Shown here piece after piece: positions 25,048 through 34,071 of a stretch of 64,000 nucleotides of DNA. Within the stretch, counting starts at the first letter, position 1, and each line of letters starts with the position of its first letter. A program made the translations under genes and the position numbers. The notes beneath the pieces were generated by a model that was not told the origin of the DNA, ran no database searches, and saw only the letters and a list, made by a program, of their open reading frames with translations. This DNA comes from Streptomyces glaucescens (GTDB lineage Bacteria > Actinomycetota > Actinomycetes > Streptomycetales > Streptomycetaceae). The stretch lies in contig NZ_CP009438.1 of the NCBI RefSeq assembly GCF_000761215.1, positions 7,172,501 to 7,236,500 on the forward strand. The letters run 5' to 3'.

Positions 25048-27141
25048 TCAGGTGCCGTCGGCCGGGGTGCCCAGCGGGTGTGCCCGGGCGATGAGCAGGG
25101 CGACGTCGTCGTGGTCGGCGGGCTTCCGCAGCCGCCGCAGAAGCCAGTCGCAGGTCTCCTCAGCGGAGCCGTGCGGTGGCGACAGCAGGCGCAGCAGGTC
25201 GCCCAGGCGCCGGTCGATGGGGTCGTCGCGCGTCTCCACCAGTCCGTCGGTGTACAGGACGAGCTGGTCGCCGGGGACCATGTCGAAGGTCGTGGTCTCG
25301 AAGGGGACGCCGCCCACTCCCAGCGGGGTGCCGGTGGGCAGTTCGAGGAGTTCGGGCGGCGCGTCGGCGCGTACCAGGACCGGCGGCAGATGGCCCGCGC
25401 AGGCCACCTGGAGTTGCCGGAGGTGCGGGTCGTACACCGCGTACACGCAGGTCGCGATGTAGGGGTCGAGACCCTGGGTGATCCGGTCGAGGTGGCTGAG
25501 GATCCGGGAGGGGGCGAGGTCGAGGCCGGCGAGGGTGGAGGTGGCGGTCCGCAGCCGGCCCATGGTCGTGGCGGCCGGGATGCCGCTGCCCATGACGTCG
25601 CCCACCGCGAGGGCGGTGCGGTCCCCGCTGAGCGGGATGACGTCGTACCAGTCGCCGCCCACCTCGCTGAAGGCCTGCGCGGGCCGGTAGCGGGCGGCGA
25701 TCTCCAGGCCCGGGCGGCGGGGCGAGGGCTGCGGCAGCAGGCTGCGCTGGAGGGTCTCGGCGGCACTGCGGATGTGCTGGTGCAGTACGGCGTTGTCGAT
25801 GCTCAGCGCGGCGGACGAGGCGAGTTCCCAGGCGAGGGTGAGGTCGTTCTCGTCGAAGGGCTCCGGGTTGCGCGCACGGGCCAGGCCCATCACTCCGATG
25901 ATCTGTCCGCGGGCGATGAGCGGGACCGCCATGTCGGTGTGGACCCCGGCCCGTGCCAGCAGCTCGGCCGCGGCGTCGTCGGCGGCGACCCGGCCGAGCT
26001 CCCCGCTGTCCAGGTGCTTGATCAGCAATGGCTGACCGGTGCGCAGGACGTGAGCCGCCGGGTGGTCCGCGTGGTACGTGGTGAGCTGGCCCGGTGCGAT
26101 GATCGCGTCCGAGGCGTCGGTCGGGTAGGCGGTCTTCACCGCGAGGGCACGGAACAGCGGCGGCTTCTCGCCGATGTCCGGCCGGCCGGTGCGCAGCACG
26201 GAGTCCAGCACGTCCACCGCCACCATGTCGGCGAGGTCGGGCACGAGCACGTCCGCCAGCTCCTGCGCGGTCCGCTCCACCTCCAGGGTGGTCCCGATGC
26301 GCGACGAGCCGTCGGCCATCAGCCGCAGGCGCCGCCGGGCCCGGTCGGCCTCCCTCGCCGCCTCGTACCGGTCGGTGACGTCGACCACGACGTTGGCGAT
26401 GCCCAGGACGTTCCCGCCGTGGTCCTGGAGGCGGTAGATCGACACGGCCCAGGCGTGGTCGCGGTCGGGGTCGGCCCGGGTACGGCCCACCACCTGCCGG
26501 TCCACCACGGGCAGACCGGTCTCCAGCACCTCCAGCAGCTGGTTCTCGGCGGCCTCGAAGGGCTCGCCCGGCAGGATCTCGCGGAAGCTCCGGCCGAGGT
26601 GCCCGGCCTCGGAGACACCGTGCATCGACGCCAGGGCCGGGTTGACGGCCACGTACCGCAACTCGGTGTCCAGGACGGCCAGCCCGATCGGCGCCTGGGC
26701 GACCAGCTGGCTCGACAGGGCCAGCTTGCGCTCCAACGGCTGGAGCACGGCCCGGTCGGTGGCCAGACCCAGCGCGTAGTGGTCGCCGAGGTTGTCCGTC
26801 AGCCGCATGTTGCGGAACTCCACCAGGAGGCTCCTGCCGTCCTTGTGCCGGACGGGGAAGGACCCCGCCCAGCCCCGGCCGGTCACCATCACCTCGGCGA
26901 ACAGCCTGACGGCCGTCTCGCGGTGCTCGGGGCTCAGCAGCAGGTGGGCCGCGTACTGTCCGACCGCTTCCTCACGGGTGTAGCCGAACAGCTCCTCGGC
27001 CTGCGGGCTCCACATGTCGATCCGGCCGTCGGCCTCGGCGAGCACCGCGGCGACGCCGAGCAGGTCCAGCAGCCCGCTCGGGCCGGACGCGCGTGCCTCC
27101 GGGTACTCCGGCGGCTCCGCGCGCTGGTCCGCTCGGCTCAT
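25048..27141 (-). CDS. PAS-PAS-GAF-SpoIIE (PP2C) phosphatase
   Basis: 697 residues, cytosolic. PAS 1 (about 20-135: IDMWSPQAEELFGYTREEAV), PAS 2 (about 145-265), GAF (about 280-455) and a SpoIIE-type PP2C phosphatase domain (about 475-690). Metal-binding aspartates are in place: EVGGDWYDVI, VGDVMGSG, YTDGLVET and HDDVALLI, so it should be active. Such proteins dephosphorylate STAS anti-anti-sigma factors and so start a stress sigma response; the PAS/GAF sensors would set the signal. ATG at 27141 is preferred over an upstream start. Monocistronic, convergent with the LysE gene. Confidence 0.93.
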   Translation of the reverse strand: MSRADQRAEPPEYPEARASGPSGLLDLLGVAAVLAEADGRIDMWSPQAEELFGYTREEAVGQYAAHLLLSPEHRETAVRLFAEVMVTGRGWAGSFPVRHKDGRSLLVEFRNMRLTDNLGDHYALGLATDRAVLQPLERKLALSSQLVAQAPIGLAVLDTELRYVAVNPALASMHGVSEAGHLGRSFREILPGEPFEAAENQLLEVLETGLPVVDRQVVGRTRADPDRDHAWAVSIYRLQDHGGNVLGIANVVVDVTDRYEAAREADRARRRLRLMADGSSRIGTTLEVERTAQELADVLVPDLADMVAVDVLDSVLRTGRPDIGEKPPLFRALAVKTAYPTDASDAIIAPGQLTTYHADHPAAHVLRTGQPLLIKHLDSGELGRVAADDAAAELLARAGVHTDMAVPLIARGQIIGVMGLARARNPEPFDENDLTLAWELASSAALSIDNAVLHQHIRSAAETLQRSLLPQPSPRRPGLEIAARYRPAQAFSEVGGDWYDVIPLSGDRTALAVGDVMGSGIPAATTMGRLRTATSTLAGLDLAPSRILSHLDRITQGLDPYIATCVYAVYDPHLRQLQVACAGHLPPVLVRADAPPELLELPTGTPLGVGGVPFETTTFDMVPGDQLVLYTDGLVETRDDPIDRRLGDLLRLLSPPHGSAEETCDWLLRRLRKPADHDDVALLIARAHPLGTPADGT

Positions 27142-27502
27142 CACACTCGCCCCTTCCGCCTGTCGGCCGCACCGCGCCTCGGTGGACGGACACACCGCAA
27201 CCGCTGTCCGGCGGCACACGTTCACCTTGCGGCACACGGCCGGGGACGGCCAGGGGACGCGCCGGGACAACGCCCTGCCGGGACCGCCGCGGCGGGCGGA
27301 CGCCCCCGCACGAGAGCGGCAGCGGGGCTCACCTCACCGGATCGGCTGTCGCCCCGAGCTCGTCCCACGCCGTCATGCGCGGGTCCTCCCGGGACGTGCT
27401 CCGGACGCGGGCCCTGCCGAGGGGGGCTGCCGGCCGGGAGCCGGCCGTACGGCCGCTCGTGAGCCGTCCGGGGGCCGGGATGTGCGTGAGGGACCGCGCC
27501 GG
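27142..27502. other. Intergenic region between NOS and the phosphatase gene
   Basis: 360 bp between the NOS stop codon and the phosphatase start, both on the minus strand. It should hold the terminator of the cluster and the phosphatase promoter. The dyad CCGGCCGGGAGCCGGCCG near 27430-27447 is the strongest hairpin. Confidence 0.4.
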
Positions 27503-28723
27503 TCAGCCGTGGCCGAAGGGGCATCCGCCCCTGCCGCGGGCCTTGGCGTCGTCGTCCAGGTAGAAGTTGGGGCGCTGGTCGGCCTCGTCGTAGTAGCGGT
27601 GGAACACCGGGGTGATACCGCCGGACACGGGCGGCACGATCCAGCTCCAGTCGGCGGGTACGGTGCGGCCCTGCTTCTCCTCCTTGGCGAGGTGGGTCAT
27701 GAAGTGCCGGGACTCGGTGTGGTGGTCGCTGATCCTGACGCCGGCCCGGGCGAAGGAGTGCAGGACGGCGACGTTCAGCTCGACCAGGGCGCGGTCGCGC
27801 CACAGGGTCGTGTCGCTGCTGGTGTCGAGTCCGAGGTGTTCGGCGATGACGGGCAGCAGGTCGTACCGGTCGGCGTCGACGAGGTTGCGGGCACCGATCT
27901 CGGTGCCCATGTACCAGCCGTTGAAGGGGGCGAGGGGGTAGTCGACGCCGCCGATGCGCAGCCGCATGTTGGAGATGGCCGGTACGGCGTGCCAGCGCAG
28001 TCCGAGGTCGGCGAAGTCGGGACGGTCGGGGTGGCTGAGGTGGACCTCCAGGACGAGGTCCCGGGGCACGTCGAACAACTGGGGCTTGTCCTGGGCGGTC
28101 TCGATGACCCAGGGCAGCACGTCCCAGGCGCCGCCGGGAGCCTGCCAGCCCAGACGCGTGACGGTGTCGGTGAAGTCGGCGTAAGCCGGGTCGCCGACGA
28201 TGTTGCCGCCGTCCTGGCGGTGGCCGGCGTAACGGATGAGCTGGTCGTTCCACACCCGGGGGGCCCGGCTCTCCGGCGTGTCGGGGGCGAAGACGGAGAT
28301 GACCGGGCGGATGCGGCCGCCGTTGGTGGCCTGGCGCAGGTGGTCGCACAGGTGCCGGTGGATGTCCTCGGCGGTGGTGGCCCGGCGGCGGTCCAGGACC
28401 CGCAGGCTCTTCCAGTACAGGCGGCCGATGCACCGGCTGGAGTTGCGCCAGGCGACTCGGGCCCCGAAGACCAGTTCGTCGGCGCTGTGGGTGTAGGTGC
28501 CGGTCTCGTCGATCTGCGTGCGTATCTGCTGGAGCCGTGCGGCGAGCGGGAGGGGCTGGTCGGGGTCCTCTCCGTGGTGGAGGCGTACGAACTCCTCCGC
28601 CTCGTCCCAGTTCGCCTCGGCGGGGTCGGGCCGGGCCGCCGGCGCGGGCTGGTCCGGCAGGCCGGGGGTGTCGGCGGTCGGGTCGAGTGTGTAGATGCGA
28701 GCCAGAAGCGTTTCGGAGTTCAT
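27503..28723 (-). CDS. Bacterial nitric oxide synthase (oxygenase)
   Basis: 406 residues matching bacterial NOS oxygenases across their length: the haem-ligand Cys98 in AWRNSSRCIGRLYW, IRPVISVFAP, NDQLIRYAGHRQDGG, the substrate-site NGWYMGTEIGARNL with its Glu, and DHHTESRHFM near the pterin site. It makes NO from arginine with an outside reductase. An extra ~40 residues precede the core, and the C-terminus is GGCPFGHG, containing a Cys-Pro pair. ATG at 28723 follows GAGGAA. Last gene of the cluster, 191 bp after the hydroxylase. Streptomyces uses NOS for nitration of natural products (TxtD of thaxtomin), but here no P450 nitrase is adjacent. Confidence 0.95.
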   Translation of the reverse strand: MNSETLLARIYTLDPTADTPGLPDQPAPAARPDPAEANWDEAEEFVRLHHGEDPDQPLPLAARLQQIRTQIDETGTYTHSADELVFGARVAWRNSSRCIGRLYWKSLRVLDRRRATTAEDIHRHLCDHLRQATNGGRIRPVISVFAPDTPESRAPRVWNDQLIRYAGHRQDGGNIVGDPAYADFTDTVTRLGWQAPGGAWDVLPWVIETAQDKPQLFDVPRDLVLEVHLSHPDRPDFADLGLRWHAVPAISNMRLRIGGVDYPLAPFNGWYMGTEIGARNLVDADRYDLLPVIAEHLGLDTSSDTTLWRDRALVELNVAVLHSFARAGVRISDHHTESRHFMTHLAKEEKQGRTVPADWSWIVPPVSGGITPVFHRYYDEADQRPNFYLDDDAKARGRGGCPFGHG

Positions 28724-28914
28724 GGGTTCCTCGCGGGTGGCGTTCGGCTCCGGCAGTGGTCCAGGCGGCGGGCTGGTGCCGGGCCGACGGTGGCACGATG
28801 GTGGGCGCGGGCACCCGCGCGGAGGCATCGACGACTTCGGGGACGAGTCGTTCGCCGCGGGGCGCCCGCGCCGGCCGGGGAGCCGTGTCGTCGGACCGGC
28901 GGTGGGGACCGGGC

Positions 28915-29574
28915 TCAGGTGGCCAGGTCGTTGGACCGGGGCTGGCGGGCGATGGAGGTTCCGAACAGCTCGTCCCAGTACGGGGCCGAGATGCCGAAGC
29001 CCTTGGTGTCGTCGCGGAAGTGGTGGCGCATGTGGAGCGAGCGCAGATGACGCATGAGCCGGCTCTTCGGGGTGGCCAGGTGCAGGTAGAGGTGGAACAG
29101 GTCGTAGCTGAGGTAGCCGAAGGTGTAGCCGGCGCCGAACGTCAGCGGCAGGGAGCCGAGCCCCGAGGCCAGGTAGATCGTTCCGCCGACCATCGGGATG
29201 CTGAGCAGAGGGCTGAGGATGGAGCGGCGCGGATCGGTCGGGTAGTCGTGGTGGATGCCGTGCAGGATGTAGTGCAGGCGCGCCCCGAAGCCCTTCTCGG
29301 GCTCGTAGTGCAGCACGATGCGGTGTCCCCAGTACTCCGACAGCGTCCACGTGACGTAGCCCGCGGCCGCCCAGCCGACGAGCGCCCAGCCGTCGGCCTC
29401 GCCGAGGGAGAACCAGACGCAGGCGGCGATCACCGGGGTGAACATGGCGACGGTGGTGACCGGGTGGACGTGGATGAGGTGGTCCAGCCAGCGCCAGCCG
29501 ACGACGGCGGGGGCGCTGCCGCGCCGGACGGCGCCCTTGTAGTTGCCGGGGCGGGCGGGTGTCTGGGAGGTCAC
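28915..29574 (-). CDS. Fatty acid hydroxylase-type membrane di-iron enzyme
   Basis: 219 residues. Two long hydrophobic hairpins and the full histidine set of the fatty-acid-hydroxylase/sterol-desaturase superfamily: EYWGHRIVLH, HYILHGIHHDYP, YDLFHLYLHL and HMRHHFRD. The HGIHHDYPTDP and RHHFRD patterns resemble fatty acid 2-hydroxylases (Scs7/FA2H). It would hydroxylate an acyl or alkyl chain in the membrane using O2. GTG at 29574 overlaps the stop of the dehydrogenase gene by 4 bp, so the two are translationally coupled. Confidence 0.9.
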   Translation of the reverse strand: MTSQTPARPGNYKGAVRRGSAPAVVGWRWLDHLIHVHPVTTVAMFTPVIAACVWFSLGEADGWALVGWAAAGYVTWTLSEYWGHRIVLHYEPEKGFGARLHYILHGIHHDYPTDPRRSILSPLLSIPMVGGTIYLASGLGSLPLTFGAGYTFGYLSYDLFHLYLHLATPKSRLMRHLRSLHMRHHFRDDTKGFGISAPYWDELFGTSIARQPRSNDLAT

Positions 29575-30413
29575 GCCCCGGCTCCTTCCGCGGTGGGGGC
29601 CTTGACCCGCGCCTCGTACGCGATGCGGGCCTGGTAGTCCGTGGTGCGCAGCAGCTGGTCGGCCTTGAGGAAGCGGCCCATCGCGTCACGCCACGGCTGG
29701 GGCAGCAGGAACAGGGAGCGGGTGACCGGGTTGGTCCAGCCCGGCACGTAGCGGTTGTAGACGGGGCGCCGGGCGGTGCGGAGCACGGACTTGGCGATGT
29801 CGTCGGGGGTGAGCAGCGGCACGAAGCGGCCCTTGCCGACGCCGGAGGTCAGTTCGGTCTGGGCCGGGATGGGCAGGATGATGGACAGGTCCACACCGGA
29901 GCCGCGCAGCTCCGCGCGGACGCCCTCGGACAGGCCGACGACGCCGTGCTTGGCGGCGGAGTAGGTGGCGCAGCCGGGCAGGCCGATCATGCCGACGGCG
30001 GAGACCATGTTGATGATGTGGCCGCGACCGCGCCGGCGCATCGGGCCGATGGCGGTCTTCATCCCGTTGAGGGTGCCGAGGAGGTTGACGCCGAGCTGGT
30101 GGGCGGTGTCCTCGGCGGACTCCTTCTCGAAGGGACCCACGATCATCTCGCCGGCGTTGTTGACGAAGATGTCGATCTCTCCGAGGTCGGCCTCGACCGC
30201 GTTCCAGAACGCCTGGACACTGGCGGAGTCGGTGACGTCCAGCGGGTAGGCGTGGGCGCCGATGTCGGCGGCGACCTTGGCGGCGTGGTCGTGGTTGCGG
30301 GCACCGATGGCCACTCTGGCTCCGGCGGCGATGAACTGCTCGGCGGTGGCGCGGCCGATGCCGCGGCTGCCGCCGGTGATGGCGACGGTCTTGTTGCTGA
30401 TGTCCCTGGGCAT
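29571..30413 (-). CDS. Short-chain dehydrogenase/reductase
   Basis: 280 residues, classical SDR: cofactor motif TGGSRGIG (residues 13-20), NNAG (85-88), and the catalytic Ser138, Tyr151, Lys155 (YSAAK). A C-terminal extension of about 60 residues with PGWTNPVTRSLFLLPQPW resembles membrane-near SDRs acting on lipids. It may oxidise the alcohol made by the coupled hydroxylase or reduce a keto group. Sits in the cluster 30 bp after the flavin reductase. Confidence 0.92.
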   Translation of the reverse strand: MPRDISNKTVAITGGSRGIGRATAEQFIAAGARVAIGARNHDHAAKVAADIGAHAYPLDVTDSASVQAFWNAVEADLGEIDIFVNNAGEMIVGPFEKESAEDTAHQLGVNLLGTLNGMKTAIGPMRRRGRGHIINMVSAVGMIGLPGCATYSAAKHGVVGLSEGVRAELRGSGVDLSIILPIPAQTELTSGVGKGRFVPLLTPDDIAKSVLRTARRPVYNRYVPGWTNPVTRSLFLLPQPWRDAMGRFLKADQLLRTTDYQARIAYEARVKAPTAEGAGA

Positions 30414-30443
30414 GGCGGATGCCTCCAGAAGGGTCGCGGTCGG

Positions 30444-30974
30444 TCAGGCGAGGGTGCGGAAGGTGCGGTTGTGCCAGAGCAGCGGGTGACCGCCGCCCAG
30501 GCCGAGCCGGCGGACCTCGGCGGTGAGGATGGTGTGGTCCCCGCCGGGATGGGCGGCCTGGACGGTGCAGGTCAGCCAGGCCAGCGCGTCGTCGAGGACG
30601 GGCAGGCCGTCCTCCAGGCGGTGGGCGGTGGCCGCGAAGCGGGTGTCCTGGTCGAGGTGCGGGTTGGCGAACCGCCGCGCCAGGTGGGCCTGGTTCTCGC
30701 GCAGGACGTTGACGGCCAGGACCCCGGTGGTGCGGATACGGGCCAGTGTGCGGCTGTGGTTGGCCGCGCAGGCCAGGATCATCGGCGGGTCCAGCGACAG
30801 GGAGCACACGGCGCTCGCCGTCATGCCCGCCGGAGCGGTCCCGTCGGTCTCGCTCGTGGTCAGCACGGTGACGCCGGAGGGCAGGTTCGCGAGGACGTCC
30901 TTGAACCCCCGCTCCGTCACCGGTGCCATGGCCTGGTGAGGGAGCGCGGCGGCGGTACCGAGGGCGCCGGTCAC
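30444..30974 (-). CDS. Flavin reductase domain protein
   Basis: 176 residues, flavin-reductase-like (HpaC/DIM6-NTAB) FMN-binding fold: FKDVLANLPSGVTVLTT, GMTASAVCSLSLDPPMILAC, FAVNVL-like LAVNVLRENQ and a GGDHTILTAEV C-terminal block with the conserved His. These proteins supply reduced flavin to two-component monooxygenases. The only flavoprotein in the cluster that could use it is the acyl-CoA-dehydrogenase-fold protein at 34072; VlmR/VlmH of valanimycin synthesis is a known pair of that kind. GTG start overlaps the preceding stop by 4 bp. Confidence 0.9.
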   Translation of the reverse strand: MTGALGTAAALPHQAMAPVTERGFKDVLANLPSGVTVLTTSETDGTAPAGMTASAVCSLSLDPPMILACAANHSRTLARIRTTGVLAVNVLRENQAHLARRFANPHLDQDTRFAATAHRLEDGLPVLDDALAWLTCTVQAAHPGGDHTILTAEVRRLGLGGGHPLLWHNRTFRTLA

Positions 30975-31462
30975 GGAGTGTCCGTTCCCGCCGCGGTGCC
31001 GACGGGTTCCGCCTCCGGTGTGGTGAGGGTGATGTGCTCACCGAGCAGGCCGCGCAGGATGAGGCCGATGGCCTCGACCAGGGCCTGGCAGGCGATCGGG
31101 TCGATGATGGCGGCGAGGCTGGGCATGCCGAGGTCGAAGCGGGCGGTGAACCGCACGCTGACCGCGTCGCCGTGGTCGTGCACGGTCCAGGCGCCGTCGA
31201 ACCGGTCGAAGTCGCCGTCGGTCTGGGTGAACTCGATGGACAGGTTGGCGGCGTCGATGCGGTCACGTTCGGACCAGCACAGGATGCCGTTGCGGAAGTT
31301 CACCGACCAGTCCGAGTCCAGGGTGTCGCCGCCGGTGTCGGTGACGGTCACCTCACGGACGGCGTCGGTGTACTTCGGGTAGGCGGCGAAGTCCCGCAGC
31401 CGCTCGAAGACAGCCGCGGCGGTCGTGTCGGGTACGAGGGCGTCGAGGGTCACCTCGGGCAT
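30971..31462 (-). CDS. SRPBCC (polyketide-cyclase-like) protein
   Basis: 163 residues of the START/SRPBCC fold, similar to RatA/coenzyme Q-binding and cyclase-like proteins: VPDTTAAAVFERLRDFAAYP then DSDWSVNFRNGILCWSERDR and a long C-terminal helix. This fold binds hydrophobic ligands in a deep cavity, so it may bind or shape the lipid intermediate. ATG at 31462 lies one base after the stop of the aminotransferase and follows AAGGGGA. No clear catalytic residues. Confidence 0.85.
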   Translation of the reverse strand: MPEVTLDALVPDTTAAAVFERLRDFAAYPKYTDAVREVTVTDTGGDTLDSDWSVNFRNGILCWSERDRIDAANLSIEFTQTDGDFDRFDGAWTVHDHGDAVSVRFTARFDLGMPSLAAIIDPIACQALVEAIGLILRGLLGEHITLTTPEAEPVGTAAGTDTP

Positions 31463-31463
31463 G

Positions 31464-32744
31464 TCAGCGCGTCCCCTTGATAGAAGTGGTGGTGCGGGCC
31501 AGTGCGGTGGCCGCACGGGTGAAGGCGCGGGTGATCCGGTCCAGGTCGGCCGGGGTGAGCACCGCCGGCGGTGTCAGGCGCACGACCCGGTGCGCGTTGA
31601 GGGAGTGGTTGACCAGGACCCCCTCCTCCAGGAGCTGCAGGACGAGCTCGCCGGCGGTGCCCTCGTCGCGCAGCTCGATGCCCAGGAGCAGGCCGCGGCC
31701 GCGGATGTCCAGCACCGCCGTGCCGAGCAGGGGGGCCAGGGCCGACTCGATGCGCGCCAGCAGGTCTTCGCCCAGCGTGCGGGCCCGCTCCACCAGGTCC
31801 TCGTCGCGGATCGCGGTGACCGCGGCCGCCGCGGCCGCCATCGCCACCGGGGAGGCGGCGAAGGTGGACGTGTGCAGGAAGGGGTCCTTGTCGAACGGCG
31901 CGTACGCCTGCGCCGTGGCCACCGCCGCGGCGACCGGTATCACACCGCCGCTGAGGTTCTTGCCGACCAGCAGCACGTCCGGCCGCACCCCTTCGGCGTC
32001 GGCGCCCCACCAGGTCCCCAGGCGGCCCAGACCCGTCTGGATCTCGTCCAGGACGAACAGCGCCCCGTGCTCGGCGCACAGCCGCTGCGCACGCGCGAGG
32101 TAACCGGGCGGAGGCAGCACCACACCGCCCTCGCCCTGCACGGGCTCGAGGATGACGCAGGCGGGCGCCCCGCCGGCCAGCGCCCGCTCCAGCGCCTCGG
32201 CGTCGCCGTACGGGACGTGCTCGGCCGGCAGGAGCGGACGGAACGGGTCCTGGTAGAAGGGCTTGGCCGTGACGGCGAGCGCGCCGGTGGTCTTGCCGTG
32301 GTAGCCGCCCGTCGCGGAGATCAGCCGGTGCTTGCCGTGCGCGCGGGCCAGTTTGATCGCGGTCTCGGTCGCCTCGGCACCGGAGTTGACGAAGTGGACG
32401 CGCTCCAGCCCGGGGGGTGTGACGGCGGCGAGCGCGGCCGCCGCCGTCGCCGCGGCCGGCTCCAGGAGCAGCCGGGTCGCCATGGGGTGCCGGTGGATCT
32501 GCTCGATCACGGCCTCCACCACGCGGGGGTGCCGGTGGCCCAGGAGGAAGACGCCGTAGCCGCCGCAGTCCACGTACTCCTTGGCGTCCGCGTCCCACAC
32601 CCGGCTGCCCTCGGAGGCGACCTCCATGGCCGCGCCCGTCAGGGACGCCAGCCGTGCCCGCCCCTTGCTCAGGTGGCGGCGGTAGACGGACAGGACCTCA
32701 CCGGCGGAGGCACCGGCGGTCGCGGGAAGTGTCAGCTCGCTCAT
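31464..32744 (-). CDS. Class III PLP-dependent aminotransferase
   Basis: 426 residues, acetylornithine/omega-transaminase type. Motifs: NSGAEATETAIKLAR (phosphate-binding region), ATGGYHGKTTGAL, the cofactor aspartate in VLDEIQTGLG (Asp233) and the PLP lysine Lys262 in LVGKNLSGG. The family transaminates terminal aldehydes or amino-acid side chains. Directly coupled (ATGA overlap) to the thioester-reductase-like gene, so the simplest reading is acyl thioester to aldehyde to primary amine, as in the TamH protein of tambjamine YP1 synthesis where both activities are fused. Confidence 0.94.
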   Translation of the reverse strand: MSELTLPATAGASAGEVLSVYRRHLSKGRARLASLTGAAMEVASEGSRVWDADAKEYVDCGGYGVFLLGHRHPRVVEAVIEQIHRHPMATRLLLEPAAATAAAALAAVTPPGLERVHFVNSGAEATETAIKLARAHGKHRLISATGGYHGKTTGALAVTAKPFYQDPFRPLLPAEHVPYGDAEALERALAGGAPACVILEPVQGEGGVVLPPPGYLARAQRLCAEHGALFVLDEIQTGLGRLGTWWGADAEGVRPDVLLVGKNLSGGVIPVAAAVATAQAYAPFDKDPFLHTSTFAASPVAMAAAAAAVTAIRDEDLVERARTLGEDLLARIESALAPLLGTAVLDIRGRGLLLGIELRDEGTAGELVLQLLEEGVLVNHSLNAHRVVRLTPPAVLTPADLDRITRAFTRAATALARTTTSIKGTR

Positions 32745-33817
32745 GCCGGCACCTGCTCACCCGCGAGCACCGGCTCCGCCACGCGGCGCACCATGCCCTT
32801 CGCGCGGGCCATGTAGGCGACCGACGCCCGCAACGCGTCCTCGAGCTCGCTCCCGTCCGGGGCCGCCGGGACACCGGGGATCCGGCCCAGGCTGGTGGGG
32901 AAGACGTGCCCGTGGGCGAACAGCGCCGTCATGGCGAGCATGTCGTCGAACCTGCGCCGCGCCCTGGGGTGCAGGTTGGCGATGAACACCGGACGGATGA
33001 GGCGGTCGACCATCTCGGGGCCGACCATGCGCGGCCGCGCGGCGGCGATGCCGAGCTCGTCCGCGGTCGCGCCGATGACCTGAAGGGCGTGCTGGGTGCT
33101 CAGCGCACTGGTGCCCGCGGTGACCCACACCTCGCCTTCCCGCTGCTCCCGGCGGATCAGGCCGGCGATGGTGGCGGCCACCACGTCCTGCGGTACGAAG
33201 TCGATGGGCGACTCGGCGGGCACCGGCACCAGCGGGAGCAGGCCGCGCAACAGGCCGTGGATGATGCCGTGCATGCCCTGGAACGCGGAGATCTCACCGG
33301 TGACGGAGTCCCCGATCACCACCGACGGGCGGATGATCACCGCCGGGACGCCCGACGACCGCACGACGTCCTCGCCGGCCCGCTTGGAGTCCAGGTAGTC
33401 CTCCGGCCGCGCGGTGGCGTCCCCGTGGTCCTGGCCGAGCTGCGCCCGGGTCAGGTCGGTGCGGTCCACGAACGCCGTGGACACGTGGTGCAGTACGGCG
33501 TCCGCGTCGGCGGCGAGCCGCACGATCTGCCGGGTGCCGGCCTCGTTGAGCGCGTGGGTGGCCTCGGGGCCGCTGGAGAAGCCGGTGACGGCGGCGCAGT
33601 GGACGATCACGTCCACGCGTGCGGCCAGGCTCCGGTAGGTGCCGGCGTCCAGGCCGAGCCGGGGGGCGGTCAGGTCACCGGCCAGCTGCTCGTCGGCGCC
33701 GGCCACCGCGGTGCGGTGGATCAGGGCGATGGTGTGGCAGTCGGACAGCTGGGGCAGCAGCGCACTGCCCACGACACCGGACGCGCCGGTGAGAAGAACG
33801 GTGGGATGGCTGGGCAC
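32741..33817 (-). CDS. NAD(P)-dependent thioester-reductase-like protein
   Basis: 358 residues of the extended SDR/male-sterility (thioester reductase) type: nucleotide loop VLLTGASGVVGSALL, DVIVHCAAVTGFS, the STAF-type active site (HHVSTAFVDRT) and YLDSKRAGE supplying Tyr-xxx-Lys, then IIRPSVVIGDS and a C-terminal substrate domain with PIDFVPQDVVA. Enzymes of this kind reduce acyl-CoA or acyl-ACP to aldehyde. GTG at 33817 follows GAGGTG. Alternatives: a nucleoside-diphosphate-sugar-epimerase-like dehydrogenase. Confidence 0.87.
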   Translation of the reverse strand: MPSHPTVLLTGASGVVGSALLPQLSDCHTIALIHRTAVAGADEQLAGDLTAPRLGLDAGTYRSLAARVDVIVHCAAVTGFSSGPEATHALNEAGTRQIVRLAADADAVLHHVSTAFVDRTDLTRAQLGQDHGDATARPEDYLDSKRAGEDVVRSSGVPAVIIRPSVVIGDSVTGEISAFQGMHGIIHGLLRGLLPLVPVPAESPIDFVPQDVVAATIAGLIRREQREGEVWVTAGTSALSTQHALQVIGATADELGIAAARPRMVGPEMVDRLIRPVFIANLHPRARRRFDDMLAMTALFAHGHVFPTSLGRIPGVPAAPDGSELEDALRASVAYMARAKGMVRRVAEPVLAGEQVPA

Positions 33818-34011
33818 GATCGAGCACCTCACGGACAGGTCAGCGGGCGTACAGGAGTCGAAGGCAGGCGGCAGCCGTTCGAGGGCGTGGCCGAGGCGGT
33901 CACGGCAGGGCGGCGGGAGCCGGCGGCCGGGAACCGTGAGCGGGTGGAGCCAGGACGTGCCGGGACGGGCGGCGTGTCGTGCCGGGAGCCGGGCACGACC
34001 GGCGCGACGCC

Positions 34012-34066
34012 CCCCCGGGGAAGCACCCCCGGGGAAGCACCCCCGGGGAAGCACCCCTGGGGAAGA
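34012..34066. repeat. 14-bp tandem repeat of palindromes within the cluster
   Basis: Three exact copies of CCCCCGGGGAAGCA (34012-34053) and a degenerate fourth (34054-34066) lie between the dehydrogenase-like gene (stop 34072) and the thioester-reductase-like gene (start 33817). Each contains the palindrome CCCCGGGG. In the transcript they could form alternative hairpins that slow or attenuate transcription into the rest of the operon. Confidence 0.8.
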
Positions 34067-34071
34067 CGCCC

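Noticed and set aside
34012..34066. Tandem 14-bp repeats (and the 25-bp repeat at 7878) as a CRISPR array
   Set aside because: No unique spacers between units, units too short, no cas genes.
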